Notes: generated by a model from the sequence alone, not told the origin. 42,069 bases of DNA from an uncultured Clostridia bacterium (GCA_944367565.1 CALVWR010000017.1:1-42069), one strand, 5' to 3'; shown: positions 32,454 through 41,224, counted from the first letter of the stretch. Made by a program: numbers and translations.

Positions 32454-33780
32454 ACAATCCCTCTACGATCCGGCAAAACCTTTCGCCGCGCTCTTCATAG
32501 CCGCTGAACAGATCAAAACTTGCGGCGGCGGGACTCAGCAATACGTTTCCGCCCTTTTCCGCCAGCATCGCCGCGATTTTTACCGCAACGGTAAAATCGC
32601 TTGTCACCGTGATGTTTTTGTAACCGCACTTCACCGCGGCTTCCAGCATTTTATACCGACTTTCTCCCACAAGAACCGCACCCGTCACCTTCGTTTTCTT
32701 CAGTCCCTCAAATAACGGAATATAATCTTCCCCCTTATCCTTTCCGCCGAGTATGATCACCGTCGGCACCCGCATACTTTCCGCCGCGGCAAGCGCCGCC
32801 GCGGTATTTGTCCCCTTGCTGTCGTTGTAAAAACTCACGTCCCCCACCTTGCGGACAAATTCGTTTCTGTGTCTTACGCCTTTAAATCCCCTGAGCGTCG
32901 CAACGATCTCTTCATTTCCGACGTTGAATTTTTTTGCGACGCATATGGCGGCAAGCGCGTTTTCCAGTCGGTGCACGCTCCCAAGGCCGACTGCCTCTTC
33001 ATCGCAGATATATTCGTCCGCGTAATAGATTTTTCCCTCCGAACAATATGCCCCGTTCGTCTTTTCTTTTTCGGAAAACCATACGACCTCGCATTTTGCG
33101 TCTTCCGCAAACGCACGGACGGCCGCATCGTCATAATTGAGTACCGCAGTCTCGCTTTCCCGCATATTTTTCAGAATACGCTTCTTCAGAAAAGTATAAT
33201 TTTCCATGCTGTAATGACGGTCAAGATGATCGGGCGCTATGTTGAGAACGCAAGCGATATGCGGCGTGAACAAATGTACCGTTTCCAACTGAAAACTCGA
33301 TACTTCCACGACCGCGATCCCGTCGTCCAGCGCTTCCGCTTCTCCCGTAAGCGGCATACCGATATTTCCCGCAAGCCGATTCTTCACCTTGCCCGCCGTT
33401 AACATCGACGAAATCAGATTGCACACCGTCGTTTTTCCGTTTGTCCCCGTTACCGCCACGATCGGCTGCTTTACAAAAAGCGCACCGAGTTCCAGCTCCC
33501 CCGTCACGCGTTTGCCGTTCTTTTTGTACTCGACCGCCAGCGGATGATTCAGCGGCACGCCCGGACTGAGCACAAGGATGTCGCAATCTCCCGTACGTCC
33601 GTTCGCCGAACAGTCCACCGCGCCGAGCTGCGTCAGCATCTTTGCGCTCTCTCGGATTTTTTCGGAATCAAGCTCTTCGTAAATATGTACCTCGGCTCCG
33701 TGTGCAAGCAGGAATTTCGCCGCCGAAATCCCGCTTTTTGATAACCCGAATACTAAAAATTTCTGCCTTTTAATATCCAT
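32422..33780 (-). CDS. murD: UDP-N-acetylmuramoylalanine-D-glutamate ligase
   Basis: A 452-residue Mur ligase adding D-Glu to UDP-MurNAc-L-Ala. The N-terminal UDP-binding Rossmann domain (FLVFGLSKSGISAAKF) is followed by the ATP motif VTGTNGKTT (110-118), NIAPDHLDRHYSMENY and FYNDSKGTNTAA in the C-terminal domain. The ATG at 33780 follows AAGGAAG. D-Glu would come from the murI product encoded at 40.2 kb. Confidence 0.96.
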   Translation of the reverse strand: MDIKRQKFLVFGLSKSGISAAKFLLAHGAEVHIYEELDSEKIRESAKMLTQLGAVDCSANGRTGDCDILVLSPGVPLNHPLAVEYKKNGKRVTGELELGALFVKQPIVAVTGTNGKTTVCNLISSMLTAGKVKNRLAGNIGMPLTGEAEALDDGIAVVEVSSFQLETVHLFTPHIACVLNIAPDHLDRHYSMENYTFLKKRILKNMRESETAVLNYDDAAVRAFAEDAKCEVVWFSEKEKTNGAYCSEGKIYYADEYICDEEAVGLGSVHRLENALAAICVAKKFNVGNEEIVATLRGFKGVRHRNEFVRKVGDVSFYNDSKGTNTAAALAAAESMRVPTVIILGGKDKGEDYIPLFEGLKKTKVTGAVLVGESRYKMLEAAVKCGYKNITVTSDFTVAVKIAAMLAEKGGNVLLSPAAASFDLFSGYEERGERFCRIVEGLYADTEKQSEE

Positions 33781-33797
33781 TTTTTTTCTTCCTTTTC

Positions 33798-34772
33798 TCA
33801 ATAATTTACCAGACACAGACATCCGGAAAGCAACGTTATCGCCATATAAATATATGAAATTTTCGCTTCGCTTATGCCTTTATGCTGCAGATGATGATGA
33901 AACGGCGCCATCAGAAATATCCGTCGCTTCGTCCTTTTGTAATGCAAGACCTGAAGAATTACGGACAACCCGCTCACCACGAACATAATCCCGAACAGCG
34001 GAACGTAAAATCCGTTGCCGGTAAACGCCGTCTGCGCCGCAAGAAATCCCCCCAGCGCCAAAGACCCCGTATCCCCCATAAAAACGCTCGCCCGGTTGGT
34101 ATTGTAAAACAAAAATCCGATCAATGCGCCGCCTAACGTGATATTCAGCAGGATCACCGAAGCGTATTCCTCATCCGAAAGATACGGCGCACGCTGCGCC
34201 TGCAGCGTCAGCAGCAGCGTGAACGGCAGTAAAAAACCCAGCGTTGCGGAAGACGCCAGCCCGTCAAGCCCGTCGGTCAGATTGACGCAATTCGACAGGG
34301 CGATGAACAAAAACGCCGTAAACGGTACCGCAAACCACCCTAATTCCACCTTTTCCGCGGTAAAAGGCACATACATTTCCGTCAGGTAATTCCGATACGC
34401 AAATCCCCCCGCGATCGCCCCGACCAGAATCTGAAAAATGATTTTCTGATACGGTTTCAGTCCCTCATTCTGCCGAAAACGGATCTTGATGAAATCATCC
34501 AGAAATCCCGTCAGCATATACGCCGTTCCGAATACCGCCGACACGGCGCCGATCCGCCCTTTTGCTCCTCCGAACAAAAAGAAGATCAGCACCGCCGCAA
34601 AAACAAAAAACAGACCGCCCATGGTAGGCGTTCCGTTTTTGCTTTTGTGTTCTTCCACATATTTCAGTATCGTCTGCTGCGCTTTTTTTCGTTTCAGTAA
34701 CGGTATAAACACCGCGCCGAACGCGATACTAGCGGCTGCCGCCGCCGTAAATGCCAATAAATACGTTCTCAA
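33798..34772 (-). CDS. mraY: Phospho-N-acetylmuramoyl-pentapeptide transferase MraY
   Basis: A 324-residue, ten-helix membrane enzyme that makes lipid I from UDP-MurNAc-pentapeptide and undecaprenyl phosphate. Catalytic blocks: GTPTMGGLFF, the aspartate pair in TGFLDDFIKI, NCVNLTDGLDGLASS, FMGDTGSLALGG, and the histidine cluster APFHHHLQHKG. It starts with TTG at 34772, overlapping the murE stop (TTGA), which fits translational coupling. No murF lies between murE and mraY. Confidence 0.97.
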   Translation of the reverse strand: MRTYLLAFTAAAAASIAFGAVFIPLLKRKKAQQTILKYVEEHKSKNGTPTMGGLFFVFAAVLIFFLFGGAKGRIGAVSAVFGTAYMLTGFLDDFIKIRFRQNEGLKPYQKIIFQILVGAIAGGFAYRNYLTEMYVPFTAEKVELGWFAVPFTAFLFIALSNCVNLTDGLDGLASSATLGFLLPFTLLLTLQAQRAPYLSDEEYASVILLNITLGGALIGFLFYNTNRASVFMGDTGSLALGGFLAAQTAFTGNGFYVPLFGIMFVVSGLSVILQVLHYKRTKRRIFLMAPFHHHLQHKGISEAKISYIYMAITLLSGCLCLVNY

Positions 34773-36217
34773 TTGTCTCTTTTCCGTTCAAGATTCTCTA
34801 TACAATCTTTGTCGTTGTACGGATGTTTTATACCGAGTATTTCCTGGTATTTTTCACACCCTTTCCCCGCAACCAGCACCACGTCTCCTTTTTTCGCATA
34901 CTGCAACGCATACGCAATCGCTTCCTTTCGATTCTGAATCGCTACGTATTCTTCCGTCTCGGCAAGAAGTCCCTTTTCGATTTCCCGTATGATTTCCATC
35001 GGCTCTTCATAACGGGGATTGTCCGACGTGAGCACCGTAAAATCGGCTATTCTGCCCGCAATTCCTCCCATCTGCGCCCGTTTTCCCGTATCGCGGTTCC
35101 CTCCGCATCCGAATACGCAGATCAATCTGTTTTCCGTGATCTTCCTTAATGTTTGCAGGCTGTTTTCCAGTCCGTCCGGCGTATGCGCATAATCGATAAA
35201 CACATAAATTCCGCCCTTTTTCGACACATATTCCAGCCTTCCCGGCACAACGGGCATTTCGCGCAATGCGCGCACCGCATCCTTGATCTTTACGCCGAGC
35301 AATGCGCTCGCCGTCCCCGCCGCCATGGCGTTATATACGTTAAATTTTCCCAGCAGATTCGTTTTGACTTCATAGATCCCGTCGAACAGATTCAAGATAA
35401 ACGCCGTGCCGTCCGCCTCTTCCTTTACGTCGATGGCAAAGACATCGGCAGGATTCTCGATTCCGTACGAAATCACTTTCTCGTTTTCCAGAAGAATTTC
35501 CCGCCCGAGTTCGTCGTCGCTGTTCACGATCACGTTCCTGCACTGCCCGGACGTCAGAAACCGCTTTTTCGCCGCGCGGTATCTTTCCATCGTCACAAAA
35601 TAATCGAGATGATCCTGCGTAAGATTCGTTAAAATCCCGATCTCAAACCGCACATAAGCGAGTTTCTTCAGATCGATTGCGTGCGCCGACACCTCCATCA
35701 CCACATAATCAATCCCGTAATGATACATTTCATATAAAATCCTGTGCAGATCGGGCGGATCGGGCGTCGTGAGCGTCGGTTCGTAAAAGGTGTTTCCGAA
35801 AAATACGCCGAGCGTTCCGATCAATCCTACTTTTTTCCCGGACCGCTCCAGAATTTCCTTGATGATACGCGTCGTGGTCGTCTTTCCGTTCGTTCCCGTC
35901 ACGCCGACGATCTTCATGTGCTCCGACGGAAACGAGTAAAACGCCGCCGAAAGATAACTCATGGCTTCCCGCGTATCCGACACGATCACCTGCGTTACGC
36001 CCACATCCAGTTCCCGCTCGCTCACAATGACCGCTGCTCCGTAACGCTCCGCTTCCTTTGCCGCGTCGTGCGAATCGTAGTTGATCCCCTTCAGGCAAAT
36101 AAACATCCTGTTTTTTGTTACTTTTTTACTGTCGATTTCTATTCCGCTCACTTTTACGGATAAATCTCCGATCACGCGTTCCGTCTTCAAGCCGGCAATG
36201 AGTTCTTTCAGTATCAT
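34769..36217 (-). CDS. murE: UDP-MurNAc-tripeptide synthetase, meso-diaminopimelate type
   Basis: A 482-residue Mur ligase adding the third residue of the stem peptide. ATP motif GTNGKTTTT at 108-116; UDP-binding segment near SGIEIDSKKV. The substrate signature at 398-401 is DNPR, characteristic of enzymes for meso-diaminopimelate rather than lysine, so the wall is probably A1gamma-type. GGAGG precedes the ATG at 36217, which nearly abuts the ftsI stop. Confidence 0.97.
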   Translation of the reverse strand: MILKELIAGLKTERVIGDLSVKVSGIEIDSKKVTKNRMFICLKGINYDSHDAAKEAERYGAAVIVSERELDVGVTQVIVSDTREAMSYLSAAFYSFPSEHMKIVGVTGTNGKTTTTRIIKEILERSGKKVGLIGTLGVFFGNTFYEPTLTTPDPPDLHRILYEMYHYGIDYVVMEVSAHAIDLKKLAYVRFEIGILTNLTQDHLDYFVTMERYRAAKKRFLTSGQCRNVIVNSDDELGREILLENEKVISYGIENPADVFAIDVKEEADGTAFILNLFDGIYEVKTNLLGKFNVYNAMAAGTASALLGVKIKDAVRALREMPVVPGRLEYVSKKGGIYVFIDYAHTPDGLENSLQTLRKITENRLICVFGCGGNRDTGKRAQMGGIAGRIADFTVLTSDNPRYEEPMEIIREIEKGLLAETEEYVAIQNRKEAIAYALQYAKKGDVVLVAGKGCEKYQEILGIKHPYNDKDCIENLERKRDN

Positions 36218-36218
36218 T

Positions 36219-37913
36219 TTAACCTCCGTTCACTCTCGGAATATTCTTTGCTTTTATGATTCCTTCAAAGATCTCTTTTGCATACGGCGCCGCGACCGTC
36301 GATCCGTAATACTCCCCTTCCGGTTCGTCGATTACCACCAGCGCGAGATATTGCGGGTCGTCCGCCGGAAAACATCCGATAAACGACGAAACGTATTTTC
36401 CCGCGGCGATCACGCCGTTTTCATATTTCTGCGCCGTTCCCGTTTTACCGGCAACGCGATACCCTTCGATATACGCCTGCGCTCCGCCGCCTTCCGCAAC
36501 GACTTTTTCCAGCATCTGCGTTACGATCCGGCTGGTCTGCTCACTGATCGCCCTGCCTTTCGACTGCGGTGCAATCACTTCCGCCACAAGATTGTCCGAA
36601 GCATAGATCCCTTTCACAAAATGCGGCGTATAATAGACGCCCCCGTTTACGATCGCGGACATCGCCGCCGCCATCTGAATTCCCGTTACCGCAACCGTTT
36701 GTCCGAATCCGATCCTCGCCAGATCCACTTCCTTGACCGCCGTCGACGGAAGAATCATCCCCTGCGCTTCGCCGTTGAAATCCACGCCCGTTACGCTGCC
36801 GAATCCGAGTTTTTCGATATACTTATACATCGTTTCCGTCCCTAACGACAGCGCGATATCCACAAAAATCGGATTGCACGAATTCTCAAGCGCGCCTTGC
36901 AGATTCAACGCCGAATGCTTTCCGTTCGCATGATTGCTCCAGCACTTCACTCGCTGTCCGCCCACATACCGATACCGCGATGAATTAAAAATGTGCTCCT
37001 CCGAAAACGCCTTCGGATTGCCGTTTAAATATTCCTCTACGTTCGCCGCCGCCGTGACGATCTTGAACGTCGAGCCCGGTTCAAAACTGTCCGAAAGCAA
37101 ACTGTTTCGGCTCAGCGCATTGAGCGCGGTCAGATCGTCGCGCGGCACATCGTTCAGATCGTATGACGGTTTCGAAGAACAAGCGAGAATTTCTCCGTTA
37201 CCCGGATCCATGATCAGTACCGCCGCCGATTTCGGTTTCTGTATTTCATACGCCTCTTCCATCGCGCGCTCTGCAATTTCCTGTATCTCATAGTCGACGG
37301 TAAGCCGTATATTCAGTCCGTCCGTCGCCGGTCGGTACGTCGGCGTTGTTCCTTCGATCTCCACGCCGACGATGTCCGTTTCGTACAGAATCTCCCCGTT
37401 GATCCCCTTCAGATACTTGTTATATCTTAATTCCAGACCGGATTGCCCCATGTTGTCGTCGGAAGTAAATCCCAGCACCTGCGTCAGAAAATCCCCGTAC
37501 GGATATACGCGCGTATTGTCCCTCGAATAATAAACCCCGGGAAGGTTTTCTTTCGACAAATTTTCCGCCTGTTCCCTCGAAACGTGCGTTGCCACCGTCA
37601 CTTCGGAAGATACGGTCTCCGTAAGACGCTTGTACACCGCGGATTCTTCAAGCCCCAACACCTTCGCAATCGCTTTTGCCGTCCCTTCGGGATCCCCGAT
37701 CGCCTTTTTCCGCGCAAAGACGGAATATGTATCCGCATTGTCCGCCAGAATCACCCCGTTCCTGTCGGTGATTTTTCCGCGCGTCGCAACCACCGGAATC
37801 TCTCTCGTCCATTGGTCGATCGCCTTTTCCTGCAACTGCTCTCCCCAAAGGACCTGAACATAAAACAACCTGCCGATTACGGCGCAAAATAAAAAGGCTA
37901 TTGCGCAGATCAC
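36219..37913 (-). CDS. ftsI: Division-type class B penicillin-binding protein (FtsI/PBP2B-like)
   Basis: A 564-residue septal transpeptidase. A single N-terminal TM (residues 1-20) is followed by the pedestal domain with RGKITDRNGVILA. The transpeptidase domain has S281TFK in EPGSTFKIV, SCN (345-347) and K490TG. There is no PASTA domain, unlike SpoVD. The only canonical start is the GTG at 37913, with AGAGG nine bases before, leaving almost no cytoplasmic N-terminus. In-frame sequence just upstream (SITILRKRLFAV) looks like a normal FtsI start but has no start codon. A small frameshift or unusual start is possible; 113 bases separate it from the ftsL-like gene. Confidence 0.93.
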   Translation of the reverse strand: MICAIAFLFCAVIGRLFYVQVLWGEQLQEKAIDQWTREIPVVATRGKITDRNGVILADNADTYSVFARKKAIGDPEGTAKAIAKVLGLEESAVYKRLTETVSSEVTVATHVSREQAENLSKENLPGVYYSRDNTRVYPYGDFLTQVLGFTSDDNMGQSGLELRYNKYLKGINGEILYETDIVGVEIEGTTPTYRPATDGLNIRLTVDYEIQEIAERAMEEAYEIQKPKSAAVLIMDPGNGEILACSSKPSYDLNDVPRDDLTALNALSRNSLLSDSFEPGSTFKIVTAAANVEEYLNGNPKAFSEEHIFNSSRYRYVGGQRVKCWSNHANGKHSALNLQGALENSCNPIFVDIALSLGTETMYKYIEKLGFGSVTGVDFNGEAQGMILPSTAVKEVDLARIGFGQTVAVTGIQMAAAMSAIVNGGVYYTPHFVKGIYASDNLVAEVIAPQSKGRAISEQTSRIVTQMLEKVVAEGGGAQAYIEGYRVAGKTGTAQKYENGVIAAGKYVSSFIGCFPADDPQYLALVVIDEPEGEYYGSTVAAPYAKEIFEGIIKAKNIPRVNGG

Positions 37914-38008
37914 TGCGAATAACCTCTTTCGTAAAATCGTTATGGAAAATTCTCTCTCTATCTCGCTACGCTCCCCGAAACTTTCTCATACGGTTTCTGC
38001 CAGACGAC

Positions 38009-38026
38009 TTTTTCCTTGCGGAAAAA
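38009..38026 (-). other. Small hairpin in the ftsL-ftsI gap
   Basis: tttttcc / ggaaaaa with a 4-base loop, directly after the ftsL-like stop codon on the minus strand. No T-run follows, so probably a processing or stabilising element, or chance. Confidence 0.3.
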
Positions 38027-38719
38027 TCACTTTACCATACCATATTCACCCGTCGCCCGATTTATTACAAATTCTTCCGAAGATACGTAATTGTATTCTT
38101 CCAATACCGCGGCATATTCCGCCTGCTTCTGCGCCAAATAGAGCGCATTTTCGGAGTTCCTGTTCCGGATCGACACCAATACGCTCGTATTGATCACGAT
38201 CAGCGCAAGAATCGTCGCCACCACGATCGCATAAATCGCGGCAAGCAGCTTTCCGTGCGCGTTCAGACGGTATTTCGCACTTTCCTTTTCTTTCTGACGC
38301 TCAAGATCGCCGTACAGTTCCCCGACGTTTTCCGTTCTGAACTGCATCGTCGTTCCGGACGGCATCACGAGCGATTCTTCCTCGATCCCCGTCTCTTCTT
38401 CCGTCTGCACCGCCGCCCTGCGCACCGCTTCCTGCGCGCGCGCTTCGCTCTCCGCAAACCGACGCGTCTCTTCCACCCGCTGCGCTTCCGCCGCGAGTTC
38501 CGCTTCTTTGCGCTTGCTCTCCTCCATGAATTTTTCGTAATTTAAAATCATGTTCAGATTTTCATGCGCGTGTTCTGTATGTTCTTCGTTCGTTTCTACA
38601 GGTGCGTCATACGCTTCGTTGTAAGAATGCGCGGTTGTTCTCTCCAATAAACCGAGCCTGCTCTTCGCTTCGCTTCTCGCCATTTCTTCCACCGTAGTTT
38701 CCCTTCTTGTCGTGATCAT
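38027..38719 (-). CDS. FtsL-like division protein with long cytoplasmic N-terminus
   Basis: A 230-residue bitopic protein in the ftsL position between rsmH and ftsI. The C-terminal part has FtsL architecture: one TM (about 158-178, LAAIYAIVVATILALIVINT) followed by a short extracellular coiled coil (ENALYLAQKQAEYAAVLEEY). The first ~155 residues are cytoplasmic, very acidic/basic and helical (SKRKEAELAAEAQRVEETRR), whereas ordinary FtsL has 20-60. AAGGAG precedes the ATG. The family call rests on position and topology, because FtsL sequences diverge strongly. The N-terminal region may be a docking platform; that is inference. Confidence 0.75.
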   Translation of the reverse strand: MITTRRETTVEEMARSEAKSRLGLLERTTAHSYNEAYDAPVETNEEHTEHAHENLNMILNYEKFMEESKRKEAELAAEAQRVEETRRFAESEARAQEAVRRAAVQTEEETGIEEESLVMPSGTTMQFRTENVGELYGDLERQKEKESAKYRLNAHGKLLAAIYAIVVATILALIVINTSVLVSIRNRNSENALYLAQKQAEYAAVLEEYNYVSSEEFVINRATGEYGMVK

Positions 38720-38731
38720 TGTCGGACTCCT

Positions 38732-39667
38732 TTATATTTTTTCCGCTATCCTCAACTTCGCACTTTTAGAACGACTGTTTTCACACAGTTCCTTCTCCCC
38801 CGCCGTTAAAGGATGTTTCGTTATCAATCTGATCTCTTTTTTCCTTCCGCATACGCATACCGGAAGGCTTTTATCGCATATACAATCGGTTTCCAGTTCC
38901 TTAAACGCCGTCTTTACCGCACGGTCTTCCAACGAATGAAACGTGATCACCGCAATCCTGCCGCCTTTTTTCAGAAGTTTCGTCAGCGCGATGACCGCTT
39001 CGTATAATCCCCGTAATTCCCCGTTGACTTCTATCCTGATCGCCTGAAACGTCCGCTTCGCCGGATGTCCGCTCTCATAACGCACTCTCGCCGGCATCGA
39101 ACGCTCCGCAATCTCCGCTAACTCCCCGCACGTTTCGATCGGTTTCTTCTTTCGCGCCGCAACGATGTTTTTCGCAATCGCCGCCGCAAACCGCTCTTCC
39201 CCGTACGTCTTCAGAATCTCTTTGAGTTCGCTCTCTTTATACCCGTTGACTACGTCCCTCGCGGAAAACGAAGAACGCTTGTCCATCCGCATATCCAATG
39301 CGTCATCCGTCGATAAATAGGAAAATCCCCGACTCTTGTCGTCTATCTGAAAACTCGACATCCCCAGATCGAGCAACACGCCGTCCAACTTGATCCCTTC
39401 CCTTTCCGCAATCGCCGGAAAGTTCTTGAAATTGTCATGATATATCGTATAACGCCCGCTGAATTCTTTCAGCTTCTCTTCCGCCCGCGCAATCCCGTAT
39501 TCGTCCAGATCCGTCGCATACAGCCGGCTGCCCGGCGCCCGACGCAGTATCTCATACGAATGCCCCGCACCGCCGAGCGTTCCGTCAAAATAAATTCCGC
39601 CCTCTTTCAGACGTAACCCTTCCATGCACTCTTCCAGCATGACGGGGTAATGTTTCAGCTCCCCCAT
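38732..39667 (-). CDS. rsmH: 16S rRNA (cytosine-1402-N4)-methyltransferase
   Basis: A 311-residue SAM-dependent enzyme that methylates C1402 of 16S rRNA near the P site. It begins KHYPVMLEECMEGL; the SAM loop is FDGTLGGAGHSYEIL. LDLGMSSFQIDDKSRGFSY and the insert domain with YGEERFAAAIAKNI follow, then HPAKRTFQAIRIEVN and VITFHSLEDRAVK. It starts 5 bases after the mraZ stop, as is usual in dcw operons. Confidence 0.98.
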   Translation of the reverse strand: MGELKHYPVMLEECMEGLRLKEGGIYFDGTLGGAGHSYEILRRAPGSRLYATDLDEYGIARAEEKLKEFSGRYTIYHDNFKNFPAIAEREGIKLDGVLLDLGMSSFQIDDKSRGFSYLSTDDALDMRMDKRSSFSARDVVNGYKESELKEILKTYGEERFAAAIAKNIVAARKKKPIETCGELAEIAERSMPARVRYESGHPAKRTFQAIRIEVNGELRGLYEAVIALTKLLKKGGRIAVITFHSLEDRAVKTAFKELETDCICDKSLPVCVCGRKKEIRLITKHPLTAGEKELCENSRSKSAKLRIAEKI

Positions 39668-39671
39668 AGCA

Positions 39672-40094
39672 TCACATCAGGGAATCAAGCACTCCGGCCA
39701 TCTCGCTGAAATCTCCGCCGTTGATATAATTCTCCCAAACTTCCGCACTCCATATCTCGATGCAGTTGAGACTCTTAATAATCACGATATCCTTTTCCAG
39801 CTTCGCATATTTACGCAAGTTCTCCGGCAACAGAATCCTGCCCTGCTTGTCCTCTTCCGCATCCCAGCAGTGATACAGAAAATAACGCAACGGCTTCTGC
39901 GCTTCCGCGTTAAACATCGGCACCTTGGCTAACTTCGCCTTGATCTCCGCCATCTGACTTTCCGAATAAACCGACAGACATCCGCCTACCCCGCAGGTTA
40001 TCGTGTAATGTTCTCCCAACTCCTCACGAAGTTTGGCGGGTATTCTCATTCTGTTTTTCGCATCCAGCTGATGATTGTATACCCGGTCGAACAC
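39672..40094 (-). CDS. mraZ: Transcriptional regulator MraZ
   Basis: A 140-residue protein with two MraZ/AbrB-fold repeats, a DNA-binding regulator of the dcw operon. The start FDRVYNHQLDAKNRMRIPAKLRE matches the family's MFxGxYxHxLDxKxRxxIP, and the second repeat has DKQGRILLPENLRKYA. I choose the GTG at 40094 because the residues from there align with the family and the AGGGGG site is seven bases upstream; a GTG at 40100 is too close to that site. Probable self-regulation through the boxes at 40132-40161. Confidence 0.95.
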   Translation of the reverse strand: MFDRVYNHQLDAKNRMRIPAKLREELGEHYTITCGVGGCLSVYSESQMAEIKAKLAKVPMFNAEAQKPLRYFLYHCWDAEEDKQGRILLPENLRKYAKLEKDIVIIKSLNCIEIWSAEVWENYINGGDFSEMAGVLDSLM

Positions 40095-40125
40095 AAACAC
40101 TCCCCCTTCGGTTTATTACGCATCT

Positions 40126-40161
40126 ATCATACACCTATTTTTAACCACTGTCAACCACTTT
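40126..40161 (-). promoter_or_regulatory. dcw operon promoter with three contiguous MraZ-type boxes
   Basis: Minus strand promoter TTGACA (40154-40149), 17-base spacer, TATGAT (40131-40126). Three back-to-back 10-mers read AAAGTGGTTG (40161-40152), ACAGTGGTTA (40151-40142) and AAAATAGGTG (40141-40132). They match the AAAGTG(G/T)NNN repeat described for mollicute MraZ, the third copy less well. The boxes cover the -35 and spacer, so MraZ binding should directly affect polymerase access. Confidence 0.8.
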
Positions 40162-40202
40162 TCTAAAATTTGTTCGCAAGTTTTTAAAAAATTTTTCATA
40201 TT

Positions 40203-41087
40203 TTATTGTATTTTTGTTAAATTTGAACAAATGTTCGTATATGCGTCAAAATTCAGCAAAGCACTATTTCCGATAAAATTAACCTTTTTACCATAAAAAT
40301 ATCCAAAAACGGTGCTGTTTTTTAAAATTATTTGATTTCTATTGCTTTTTGAGTCAAAAGTGGTCACACCTACCTCTTTTTTTACTAAAAAGTGGTCAGA
40401 ATTTTGATTTAAAAGATTTTCATCGGCGTTTCCGTGTAAAAATGCGGTTTTGTTTTTCAAAAACTCCTCTACGTTTCGCAACGCGTCCTTCGCGCCGAAA
40501 TAAAAACGCGCATTCGGAAACATTTGCTTAAACCGGTCGCCGATCAGGGCGTAATGCGTACAGCCGATCACAATCGCAGACGGATTTTCCGCCAGGGGCG
40601 AAAGATGTTTTTTCAGGCAGACTTCCCCCAAAGAAAACAGATGATCTTCGATCTCCGCCGCAAGAAAAGGTAAAGCGATCGCCGTGATTCCGGGGATATT
40701 TTTGTATTCTTTTGCCGTTGCGGGCGTGGCGAAAAGCACTGCGGGACGGGTTCCTTCCAGAACACATCTCTCCACCGGCGGAAATACGCCGAATATCGGC
40801 GTCTGGGGAAAGATTTCACGGAGTTCGCTCAGCACGTTGACCGACATCGTCCCGCACGCCAGAACCACGATTTCAGCCCCTGCCGCCGTTAGACGTCCGA
40901 CGCCCTCCGCCGCAAGCGCCGTCAATTCCCTTTTGTTCTTTCCCCCGTAAGGCGCGTTTTCGTTATCGCCGAAATAAACCGCCTCCGTAAAACTTCCATT
41001 TTTCACAAAACAGTCCAGCACGCTCAGTCCGCCCGCTCCGCTGTCAAAAAATCCGATTTTTACATTTTTCCTTTCTTGTTCCGCCAT
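40203..41087 (-). CDS. murI: Glutamate racemase
   Basis: A 294-residue enzyme interconverting L- and D-glutamate for wall synthesis. It has IGFFDSGAGGLSVL at the N-terminus, AVYFGDNENAPYG, and the two catalytic cysteines C78 (VLACGTMS) and C176 (VIGCTHYALIG). The usual ACNT is ACGT here. About 75 residues after position 220 have no family resemblance and come from an AT-rich stretch (from about 40430 down), making the protein longer than the usual 260-270. The ATG at 41087 is chosen by fit; no good ribosome site is seen. It lies just upstream of the dcw operon. Confidence 0.9.
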   Translation of the reverse strand: MAEQERKNVKIGFFDSGAGGLSVLDCFVKNGSFTEAVYFGDNENAPYGGKNKRELTALAAEGVGRLTAAGAEIVVLACGTMSVNVLSELREIFPQTPIFGVFPPVERCVLEGTRPAVLFATPATAKEYKNIPGITAIALPFLAAEIEDHLFSLGEVCLKKHLSPLAENPSAIVIGCTHYALIGDRFKQMFPNARFYFGAKDALRNVEEFLKNKTAFLHGNADENLLNQNSDHFLVKKEVGVTTFDSKSNRNQIILKNSTVFGYFYGKKVNFIGNSALLNFDAYTNICSNLTKIQ

Positions 41088-41195
41088 AGTACACAATATA
41101 TGCCCGCAATGGCATCATCGTGCCGCTTTCTTTCCGTTTCGGCGCTTTTATACGATAAATTTACAAAAATTCGGAAAATATCCTCTTCTATTTAC

Positions 41196-41224
41196 TTGCT
41201 TTAATGGAAAAAGTATGATAAAAT
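41196..41224 (+). promoter_or_regulatory. Promoter of rpsT
   Basis: TTGCTT (41196-41201), 17-base spacer, TAAAAT (41219-41224), giving a leader of about 41 bases with AAAGGAG before the ATG at 41272. Confidence 0.7.
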
